10,234 bases of DNA. Origin: Rhodospirillales bacterium (lineage in GTDB: Bacteria; Pseudomonadota; Alphaproteobacteria; Micavibrionales; UBA2020). The notes under the pieces are model-generated. The model had not been told where the DNA came from and ran no database searches. It was given only the letters and a program-made list of their open reading frames with translations. The number at the start of each line of letters is the position of its first letter. Position 1 is the first letter of the stretch. The position numbers and the translations under genes were made by a program. The DNA lies in assembly GCA_023266795.1 (NCBI GenBank), contig JAHFPI010000060.1, positions 1 through 10,234 of the forward strand, written 5' to 3'. Below are positions 1 to 5,854 of the stretch, piece by piece.

Positions 1-433
1 GAAGGAGTTCCTTGCCAGCAACCCGGGTCTTTTATCGCGCATTGCCCACTACGAAAACGTTGAAGCGCCTACGCTGGATGAGCTTGGGCAGATCATGGAC
101 GGTATGCTTGCCAAGAGCGGTTATGCGATGGAGCCGGATGCACGGGAATACGCATTGACACAGCTGGAAGCGATGCGAAAAGCGGCCGGCCCGCGTGACT
201 TCGGCAACGCGCGGGTTGTGAGGTCGATGGTCGAACAGTTACCCGATGCTTTGGCCGAGCGGTTGTACGGTGAGGGGGGCGGCATCACGGGAGCGTCGAA
301 AAAGAGCATGTCGACTTTCACAAAGGCCGATGTCGTCGCGCTGGAGATGGGGACAGGCATCGCCGTCAAGCCGAAAGCAACCATCGGGTTCAGCAGTGAG
401 CGGCTTGCCCAGCCCGCCGGCCTGAAGCGCTAG
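1..433 (+). CDS. AAA+ ATPase, CbxX/CfqX type, C-terminal end (partial)
   Basis: The reading frame is open from base 2 to the TAG at 431-433, giving about 143 residues. It begins in the middle of an AAA+ module: the segment FLASNPGLLSRI matches the CbxX/CfqX family region where a strand ends in NPG and the arginine of SRI follows. The helical lid comes next, with PTLDELGQIM, then GPRDFGNARVVRSMVE, whose GNAR holds the sensor-2 arginine typical of this family. A tail of about 50 residues after the lid (KKSMSTFTKADVVALEMG onward) has no recognised fold. Walker A and B lie outside the window. The family includes the Rubisco activase CbbX, EccA and SpoVK, which are hexameric remodelling ATPases. 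No Rubisco or type VII genes are visible here, so the client is unknown. Family assignment is confident; role is not. The right-edge gene starts the same kind of module, in the same orientation. Confidence 0.8.
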   Translation, partial: KEFLASNPGLLSRIAHYENVEAPTLDELGQIMDGMLAKSGYAMEPDAREYALTQLEAMRKAAGPRDFGNARVVRSMVEQLPDALAERLYGEGGGITGASKKSMSTFTKADVVALEMGTGIAVKPKATIGFSSERLAQPAGLKR

Positions 434-544
434 AATTTATGTAAACCAGGATTCAAGGTTTGCCAAGCGGAAATTAGTATGGTACTGATTTTCCCACTTA
501 CGAGAAGTGAACGAGTTTTAACGTAACGAACGAGGATGAAGAGC

Positions 545-787
545 ATGAGTAATGTCGACGAGCGCGTCAAAAAAATCGTCATCGAACACCTGGGCGTGGA
601 CGGTGCGAAAGTCACCGACAATGCCAGCTTTATCGATGATCTCGGCGCCGACGGCCTGGACACCGTTGAACTGGTGATGGCTTTTGAAGAGGAATTCGGT
701 ATCGAAATCCCGGACGACGCGGCTGAAAAAATCCAGACCGTGAAAGACGCGATTTCCTTTATCCAGCAGAATGCAAAAGCTGCATAA
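545..787 (+). CDS. acpP: Acyl carrier protein with the phosphopantetheine serine replaced by glycine
   Basis: This 80-residue acidic protein matches AcpP, the carrier of acyl chains in fatty acid synthesis, over its full length: RVKKIV at the N-terminus, NASFIDDLGAD in the middle, then LDTVELVMAFEEEFGIEIPDD. I chose ATG 545 because GAGG at 532-535 sits nine bases upstream and the product starts MSNVDERVKK, like other AcpPs; ATG 536 would add three residues and overlap that site. The oddity is residue 37. Family members have serine in D-S-L, which receives 4'-phosphopantetheine from AcpS. Here the codon at 653-655 is GGC, glycine, so the motif reads DGL. Helix II beyond it, the surface that docks FabD, FabF and AcpS, is intact. 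As written the protein could not become holo-ACP. fabF follows 85 bases downstream across a hairpin. No convincing promoter was found in the 111 bases upstream. Family certain; function as carrier doubtful unless the base is an error. Confidence 0.93.
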   Translation: MSNVDERVKKIVIEHLGVDGAKVTDNASFIDDLGADGLDTVELVMAFEEEFGIEIPDDAAEKIQTVKDAISFIQQNAKAA

Positions 788-808
788 TCGTAATCCGGTA
801 TAGTTTTT

Positions 809-848
809 AAAATGACCCCTTTTCTTTTTTGAGAAACGGGGTCATTTT
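809..848 (+). terminator. Hairpin between acpP and fabF, terminator or attenuator
   Basis: AAAATGACCCC (809-819) is perfectly complementary to GGGGTCATTTT (838-848), an 11-bp stem. Inside it TTTCT (821-825) can pair with AGAAA (832-836), leaving a six-base loop. The descending arm ends in a T run, so the structure resembles an intrinsic terminator, although the T run forms part of the stem. The A run on the ascending arm would let it work on the other strand too. fabF starts only 24 bases later and no new promoter is visible in that gap, so partial read-through lowering fabF relative to acpP is the likely effect (inference). Confidence 0.7.
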
Positions 849-872
849 TATAAACGGGGTGGAATTAAAAAC

Positions 873-2144
873 ATGAGACGCGTCGTTGTCACGGGGCTGG
901 GTATCGTCAGCCCGCTGGGAGTCGGAACCGACCTGAACTGGTCGGCTATCACCTGCGGCAAATCCGGCCTGCGTAAAATCCGCTCCTTCGATGCTTCCGA
1001 CCTGTCTTCGCAGGTCGCGGGCGAAGTGCCGCTGGTTTCCGAGACGGAAAACGCCGCGGGTGCGCTCGACATCAATAAGTACATCGAGCACAAAGAGCAA
1101 AAGAAAATGGATAGGTTCATCCATTACGGCTATGTCGCGGCCACCGATGCCGTGGAGGACAGCGGCTGGAAGCCGCAGGACTATGACAGCCAGTGCCGCA
1201 CCGGCGTGCTGATCGGCTCCGGTATCGGCGGGTTGCTCAATATCCAGGATACCTCGATCATGATGCAGGAGAAGGGGCCGCGCCGGATCTCGCCGTTCTT
1301 TATCCCGTCGTCGCTGATTAATTTAATTTCCGGCAACGTTTCGATCAGGTACGGATTCAAGGGGCCCAACCACGCGGTGGTGACGGCCTGCGCGACGGGT
1401 TCGCACGCCATCGGCGATGCGGCGCGTCTCATCATGATGGATGATGCGGATGTGATGGTGGCCGGTGGCGCGGAAGCGGCCATCTGCCGTGTCGGCGTGG
1501 CCGGATTCGCCGCCTGCCGCGCGCTGTCGACGGGCTATAACGACACGCCGGAACGCGCTTCGCGTCCGTTCGACAAAGGCCGCGACGGCTTTGTGATCGG
1601 CGAGGGCGCCGGTGTGGTGGTACTGGAAGAATACGAACATGCCAAAAAACGCGGCGCAAAAATCTATGCCGAAGTGACCGGCTACGGTCTGTCGGGCGAC
1701 GCTTACCACGTCACCTCGCCTGCAGAGGACGGTGACGGCGGGTTCCGCGCCATGAAGGCCGCTGTCAAACGCGCCGGAATCTCTCCCGATCAGGTCGATT
1801 ATATCAACGCGCACGGCACTTCGACGCCGCTCGGCGACGACATTGAACTGACCGCCATTAAAAGGCTGTTCGGCGGCGCCGTTAAAAAAGTCAGCATTTC
1901 TTCCACCAAATCCGCCATCGGCCATCTGCTGGGCGCCGCCGGGGCGGTGGAGGCGATTTTCAGCATCAAGGCCCTGCAAACAGGAATCCTGCCGCCGACG
2001 CTTAATCTCGAAGATCCTTCCGACAGCGCCACCGGAATCGATCTCGTCCCTCTTAAAGCCAAAGAACGCAAAATCAATATCGCCCTTTCCAACTCGTTCG
2101 GGTTCGGCGGGACGAATGCCTGCCTGATTTTCAGGAAGATATGA
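873..2144 (+). CDS. fabF: 3-oxoacyl-ACP synthase II
   Basis: The enzyme condenses malonyl-ACP with a growing acyl-ACP, releasing CO2 and extending the chain by two carbons in type II fatty acid synthesis in the cytoplasm. The 423-residue product has the normal KAS II layout. The N-terminal MRRVVVTGLGIVSPLG is characteristic. The nucleophilic cysteine is C173 in TACATGSHAIG; the catalytic histidines are H314 in NAHGTSTPLGD and H351 in GHLLGAAGA, with the conserved lysine K346 in STKS. The glycine-rich NSFGFGGTNACLIF closes the protein. Length is near the usual 410-420. ATG 873 is preceded by a purine-rich stretch, CGGGGTGG, at about 855-862. It follows acpP across a hairpin, and mltG begins at the base after its stop codon. 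The active site is complete, so the substitution seen in the adjacent ACP is not part of a general decay of this locus. Confidence 0.97.
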   Translation: MRRVVVTGLGIVSPLGVGTDLNWSAITCGKSGLRKIRSFDASDLSSQVAGEVPLVSETENAAGALDINKYIEHKEQKKMDRFIHYGYVAATDAVEDSGWKPQDYDSQCRTGVLIGSGIGGLLNIQDTSIMMQEKGPRRISPFFIPSSLINLISGNVSIRYGFKGPNHAVVTACATGSHAIGDAARLIMMDDADVMVAGGAEAAICRVGVAGFAACRALSTGYNDTPERASRPFDKGRDGFVIGEGAGVVVLEEYEHAKKRGAKIYAEVTGYGLSGDAYHVTSPAEDGDGGFRAMKAAVKRAGISPDQVDYINAHGTSTPLGDDIELTAIKRLFGGAVKKVSISSTKSAIGHLLGAAGAVEAIFSIKALQTGILPPTLNLEDPSDSATGIDLVPLKAKERKINIALSNSFGFGGTNACLIFRKI

Positions 2145-3125
2145 TTGGTGCGCCTCGGGAACATTTTTTTGACACTGCTTTTTGTCGGCGCCATCGCGGC
2201 TGTCGTGGCGGGGCGCTGGTTTATTCTCGAAACAAAAGCCCCCGGTCCGCTGGCTGCTGAAAAGCTGGTTTATATCGCCCCCGGCATGTCCGTTAAGTCC
2301 ATCACCGCAAAACTGCTCGACTCCGGCGTGATCCGCAATGATCTGGTTTTTCTGGCAGATGCCCGCTGGCAGAACCGGCAGGAGGAACTGAAAGCCGGGG
2401 AATACCAGTTTCTGCCGGGCATAAGCATCAGCGACATCATCACCCTGCTGCAAAGCGGCAAGACCTATCAGCATAAAATCACCATCCCCGAAGGGTTGAT
2501 GGCGGTGGAAATCATCGCCCTGCTGAAAAATGAACCGGTGCTGACCGGTGATGTCGCCCCCCTTCCGCCGGAAGGGAGCCTGCTGCCGGAAACATATAAG
2601 TTTTCCTATGGCGATACGCGGCAGGATATTATCACGCGCATGGAAAAATCAATGCAGGAAGAACTGGCCGCCCTGTGGGAAAAACGCGCCGCCGGTCTGC
2701 CTTTCAAAACGTCTGCGGAGGCTGTGGTGCTGGCTTCCGTCGTCGAGAAGGAAACCGCACTGCCCAATGAGCGGCCGCGCGTGGCCGGCGTATTCATCAA
2801 CCGCCTGAATAAAAACATCCCCCTGCAATCCGACCCCACCGTCATTTATGCCTTTACGCAGGGAAAAGAAAAACTGGCGCGGGCGCTGACGTATCAGGAT
2901 TTGAAAACGACTTCTCCCTACAACACTTACGTTGTTACCGGTCTGCCGCCGGCGCCGATTGCCAATCCGGGCAGAGCCTCCCTTGCCGCCGTGCTGAATC
3001 CGGAAAAGAACGATTATATTTATTTTGTGGCTGACGGCACTGGCGGGCATGCTTTTGCCAAAACGTTACAGGAACACAATAATAATGTTGCGCGGTGGCG
3101 GGCACTGGAAAAACAGGCAAAGTAA
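2145..3125 (+). CDS. mltG: Endolytic murein transglycosylase MltG (YceG-like)
   Basis: MltG cleaves nascent glycan strands within the chain at the periplasmic face of the inner membrane and is thought to end peptidoglycan polymerisation. The 326-residue product has a single N-terminal membrane anchor (residues 4-27, FLTLLFVGAIAAVV core) after a short basic stretch. A LysM-like region follows (GMSVKSITAKLLDSGVI), then the YceG catalytic domain. The catalytic glutamate is E201 in ASVVEKETALPNER. LQSDPTVIYAF, TTSPYNTYVVTGLPP and YIYFVADGTGGHAF are family signatures. The start is TTG 2145 or GTG 2148; the first directly abuts the fabF TGA. The ribosome binding site AGGAAG (2133-2138) lies inside fabF, which implies translational coupling. 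An ATG at 2141 overlaps the fabF stop but is out of frame. The acpP-fabF-mltG order is common in alphaproteobacteria. Confidence 0.95.
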   Translation: MVRLGNIFLTLLFVGAIAAVVAGRWFILETKAPGPLAAEKLVYIAPGMSVKSITAKLLDSGVIRNDLVFLADARWQNRQEELKAGEYQFLPGISISDIITLLQSGKTYQHKITIPEGLMAVEIIALLKNEPVLTGDVAPLPPEGSLLPETYKFSYGDTRQDIITRMEKSMQEELAALWEKRAAGLPFKTSAEAVVLASVVEKETALPNERPRVAGVFINRLNKNIPLQSDPTVIYAFTQGKEKLARALTYQDLKTTSPYNTYVVTGLPPAPIANPGRASLAAVLNPEKNDYIYFVADGTGGHAFAKTLQEHNNNVARWRALEKQAK

Positions 3126-3179
3126 TCAAGGGCTTTCCGCGTTCACACCTCTTTCAGACTTTTAGGATATAATGAAAAC

Positions 3180-3791
3180 ATGGGAATGAAGCATACCACC
3201 GGCTCAAACAAACTGGATCCGACGCTGCTGACGGGGAACAGCCCTTTCAGGGATAACCTGCTTATTGCCATGCCGGGGTTGCAGGGGGACGCTTTTTTCA
3301 GGAGTGTTGTTTATCTTTGCGCGCACAGTCCGGCGGGAGCGATGGGCATTGTCATCAATCAAAGGCTGCCGGAAGTCAGGTTCAGGGATCTGCTGGGGCA
3401 GCTTCTGCTGCCATCTTCGGAAATGAAAGTGGATCCGGTCGTGCACTTCGGCGGGCCGGTTGAGTCGGGGCGCGGGTTTGTGCTGCACTCCACCGATTTC
3501 ATGCGGGAAGACACCGTCTGCATCAACAATCATATCGGCATCACCGGCACCATTGATATTCTGCGGGCGATTTCCGAAGGCACCGGCCCGCGCAAAAGCA
3601 TTTTCGCGCTCGGTTATGCCGGCTGGGGGCCGGGCCAGCTCGATGCTGAAATACAGGCCAACAGCTGGCTCACCGTTCCCGCCGACGATGAGTTGATTTT
3701 TAACACCGATCTCTCCGGCAAATGGGAAAAGGCGATGCTGAAAATCGGCATCACGCCGGCGGCCCTGTCGTTCGAGGCGGGACACGCCTAG
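3180..3791 (+). CDS. yqgE: YqgE/AlgH family protein (UPF0301)
   Basis: A 203-residue soluble protein of the UPF0301 (YqgE/AlgH) family. Recognisable blocks are the N-terminal GNSPFRDNLLIAMPGLQG, then RSVVYLCAHSPAGAMGIVIN, VHFGGPVESGRGFVLHS, ALGYAGWGPGQLDAEI and NSWLTVPADDELIF. AlgH was linked to alginate gene regulation in Pseudomonas, but the biochemical function of the family is not established, so no activity is claimed. ATG 3180 is taken because AGGA at 3164-3167 lies upstream at an acceptable, rather long, 12-base distance. ATG 3186 is an alternative that would drop two residues. The gene begins 54 bases after mltG with no terminator between them and probably shares its transcript. Confidence 0.93.
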   Translation: MGMKHTTGSNKLDPTLLTGNSPFRDNLLIAMPGLQGDAFFRSVVYLCAHSPAGAMGIVINQRLPEVRFRDLLGQLLLPSSEMKVDPVVHFGGPVESGRGFVLHSTDFMREDTVCINNHIGITGTIDILRAISEGTGPRKSIFALGYAGWGPGQLDAEIQANSWLTVPADDELIFNTDLSGKWEKAMLKIGITPAALSFEAGHA

Positions 3792-3974
3792 CGGGTCGTC
3801 CGGCCCCCGATTCCTTTTTTCAAAACAGAAAAGCTTCTTTTTTTGCGGGCTTTTACGTGCGTAACAAACTGATTCTCATGAGTATTTTTATCGCCCACTT
3901 TATGCTTGCTAAAAAATGCGATTATGTTAACCTTTGCGCAGTTCATAAATGCTTGCGGAAGGGGTCTCGAGAAG

Positions 3975-4709
3975 ATGTCAGTTTCACAATTAAAAAAAAT
4001 TGATGGTGCGCCGCGTACTGACCAACAGACCCAGCGCAAGATCGTGATTGCCGTCGACGGCCCCGCTGCAAGCGGCAAGGGAACGCTGGCGAAAATGATG
4101 GCGCAGCGTCTGGGATATGCCTATCTGGATACCGGCGCGATTTACCGCGCCGTGGCGCTGGCGACGCTTGAAATGGGCGGCGATCCCTCGAACGTCGCGG
4201 ATGTTGAACCGGCGCTGGAGATGATCAAGCGCAACCTGACACCGGAACTGCTGGCCAACCCCATTCTCCGCCGTCCCGAAGTCTCCGAAGCCTCCTCCAA
4301 AATCGCCGTGCTGCCACAGGTGCGGATCAGCCTGCTTGAGTATCAGCGTGACTTTGCCAAAAATCCGCCGGGGGATGTCGGCGGCGCGGTGCTGGACGGC
4401 AGGGATATCGGCACCGTCGTCTGCCCGCAGGCGGACATCAAGTTTTTTGTCACCGCCGATCCCGAAGAGCGCGCCCACCGCCGTTTTAAGGAGCTGCAAA
4501 GGCAGCATCCGGAACTGACCCCCGAAAAGATATTGTATGATATTATTCTGCGTGACCAGCGCGACAGCAGCCGCAAGGTCGCGCCGACGCTGGCCGCCGC
4601 CGATGCTTATGTTCTGGACACGACCAAGCTTTCCCCCGCCGAAGTGCTGGACGAAGCCATCCAGATCGCCCGCGCCAGATTTCTGGCCGCCAGCGATAAC
4701 GGCATTTAA
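3975..4709 (+). CDS. cmk: (d)CMP kinase
   Basis: Cytidylate kinase phosphorylates CMP and dCMP with ATP in pyrimidine salvage. The P-loop is GPAASGKGT at residues 29-37. It is followed by YLDTGAIYRAVALATL (nucleotide monophosphate site), VLDGRDIGTVV, the ADPEERAHRRFKEL helix and the lid motif RDQRDSSR. ATG 3975 is chosen because GGAAGGGG (3957-3964) lies ten bases upstream. A TTG at 3906 in the same frame would add 23 residues with no family support. From 3975 the protein has 244 residues, longer than the usual 210-230 because of about 22 polar residues before the kinase core. The 183 bases upstream contain no clear terminator or sigma-70 promoter. cmk normally precedes rpsA directly; here a 325-residue gene lies between them. 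Confidence 0.95.
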   Translation: MSVSQLKKIDGAPRTDQQTQRKIVIAVDGPAASGKGTLAKMMAQRLGYAYLDTGAIYRAVALATLEMGGDPSNVADVEPALEMIKRNLTPELLANPILRRPEVSEASSKIAVLPQVRISLLEYQRDFAKNPPGDVGGAVLDGRDIGTVVCPQADIKFFVTADPEERAHRRFKELQRQHPELTPEKILYDIILRDQRDSSRKVAPTLAAADAYVLDTTKLSPAEVLDEAIQIARARFLAASDNGI

Positions 4710-4735
4710 TTTTATTTTCGTTAAGGGAAAAAGAT

Positions 4736-5713
4736 ATGCCCGCTTATCTCGGTGTTAAAAAAGCTGAGTTAATCCGATCCATCAACGATGCGCTCGAGCT
4801 GCTCGAAACCCATTCCATCGGCCCCGAATGCCAGCAGCGTATCGACAAGTTGCGCAAGGTGAATCCGGCGACCGGCAGCTCCCCGCTGGGCGCGATTGCA
4901 GCGGCGACTGATGATGCGGCGCTGGCGGAGGCCGTCTCCACTTCGGGCGCAACATGGATTTTTTCCCGTCTCTATAAAGTATTGGAATTTCATGCGGCGC
5001 AGAATACGGGTGGCAATGCGGCAGCTATCGTCCGGCATCTTGATAAATGGGATGCACGGGACTGCATCATGACGATGGAATACAATAGAGTGGACGAAGA
5101 GTCTGATGTATGGCTTAGCTTCCAGAAATTGAAAAATGCTTCAATGGGCGATCCTGCAAGCCAGTCGCGTGTTCAGAAAATATTTGATGAACTGATGATG
5201 CAGGGCGAAGAGACTGTTGCCATCAAGGTTGTCAATCTTGTGGCGTCGCTCGCCGGAGCCAAGACCGATATGCAGCAGTGGGAAAATGTTTTTCTGGAGC
5301 TTGATCTGCGTGAGCGCCATGTCGCGCGGCAATTTATTGACGCAATGGCAGCGCCCGCCGTTCAGAAGCCCCGGCCGAAAGCTGAATCCCCTTTTAGCCG
5401 CTATGGTATCGCGGTGGATGACCTGAACGGCAGGATGAACGGGCAGGATCCGGAATTGCAGCTGTTAAGCGACAGGGTAGATCAGGCATTAAAACCGTTC
5501 ATGGCGACGCACGAAGTACAAATGGTTGGATTAGGCATCATCAGTGACGACCTGAAGAACAATCCGTGCGCCGGTGTCATGTTTATGTCCACAGCCCGGG
5601 CGGCGCAGGCTGTTGCCAACGCCCTGCCGGATCAGCTGATTATTGATGGAAAAGGCCGCATTATCCCCCCAAAAACCCGTCGGCAGCCGCCAAAACCGGG
5701 AATTAAGCCCTAA
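4736..5713 (+). CDS. Unrecognised 325-residue protein between cmk and rpsA
   Basis: I do not recognise this family. The gene looks real: AAGGGA (4723-4728) lies seven bases before ATG 4736, the frame is long and uninterrupted, and it starts 26 bases after cmk, which suggests co-transcription. The product has no signal peptide or membrane segment. Residues 5-40 and roughly 75-200 look mostly helical, with many charged residues. A proline- and lysine-rich linker at about residues 204-216 (AAPAVQKPRPKAESPFSRYG) separates a second, smaller region of about 100 residues that ends in a basic, proline-rich tail (KTRRQPPKPGIKP). That layout would suit a two-domain protein with a flexible hinge and a nucleic-acid or partner-binding tail, but this is inference. 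No enzyme motif was found. The position inside a cmk-rpsA pair that is usually direct suggests a lineage-specific insertion. Confidence 0.75.
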   Translation: MPAYLGVKKAELIRSINDALELLETHSIGPECQQRIDKLRKVNPATGSSPLGAIAAATDDAALAEAVSTSGATWIFSRLYKVLEFHAAQNTGGNAAAIVRHLDKWDARDCIMTMEYNRVDEESDVWLSFQKLKNASMGDPASQSRVQKIFDELMMQGEETVAIKVVNLVASLAGAKTDMQQWENVFLELDLRERHVARQFIDAMAAPAVQKPRPKAESPFSRYGIAVDDLNGRMNGQDPELQLLSDRVDQALKPFMATHEVQMVGLGIISDDLKNNPCAGVMFMSTARAAQAVANALPDQLIIDGKGRIIPPKTRRQPPKPGIKP

Positions 5714-5747
5714 ACGGGCGGTTCCAGCCCTGAAAAGCCGAAGTTTA

Positions 5748-5776
5748 TTGACTCATTTGCCCATTTTACCTATGGT
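5748..5776 (+). promoter_or_regulatory. Sigma-70 type promoter for rpsA
   Basis: TTGACT (5748-5753) matches the -35 consensus at five of six bases. An exact 17-base spacer separates it from TATGGT (5771-5776), which matches the -10 consensus at four of six. Transcription would begin near 5783, giving a leader of about 70 bases before the rpsA start at 5855. This allows rpsA to be expressed independently of cmk and the gene before it. It also argues against a start codon at 5792, which would leave almost no leader. Confidence 0.65.
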
Positions 5777-5799
5777 TACCGCCAGCGGTAGGTGGGCGC

Positions 5800-5818
5800 G
5801 GGTGCCGCATGGCAGCCC
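5800..5818 (+). promoter_or_regulatory. Small hairpin in the rpsA leader
   Basis: GGGTGCC (5800-5806) pairs with GGCAGCCC (5811-5818) around the loop GCAT, giving seven pairs with one bulged G. It lies in the predicted untranslated leader. In E. coli, S1 represses its own translation through structured leader hairpins. Whether this short hairpin does the same is only a guess. Confidence 0.3.
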
Positions 5819-5854
5819 CCTAGCGTAATTTACTTGAAAGAGAGATATATTAAC

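Noticed and set aside
1323..2474. Long open frame on the minus strand (383 codons)
   Set aside because: It runs antisense across fabF and the start of mltG, both with clear family motifs. Its translation is low-complexity and matches no family, a by-product of GC-rich codon use.
3168..3173. Perfect TATAAT before yqgE
   Set aside because: No -35 element lies at 16-18 bases, and transcription would begin at the start codon itself. Chance overlap with the ribosome binding region is more likely.
3906..3974. Extended cmk start at TTG 3906
   Set aside because: ATG 3975 has a good ribosome binding site, and the extra residues have no match to the kinase family.
3792..3974. Possible terminator or promoter between yqgE and cmk
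   Set aside because: T runs are present at 3824 and 3839 but without a strong preceding stem, and TATGTT (3923-3928) has no matching -35 element.
5792..5854. Extended rpsA start at ATG 5792
   Set aside because: The promoter at 5748-5776 would start transcription near 5783, and the extra 21 residues (MGAGAAWQPPS onward) do not resemble S1.
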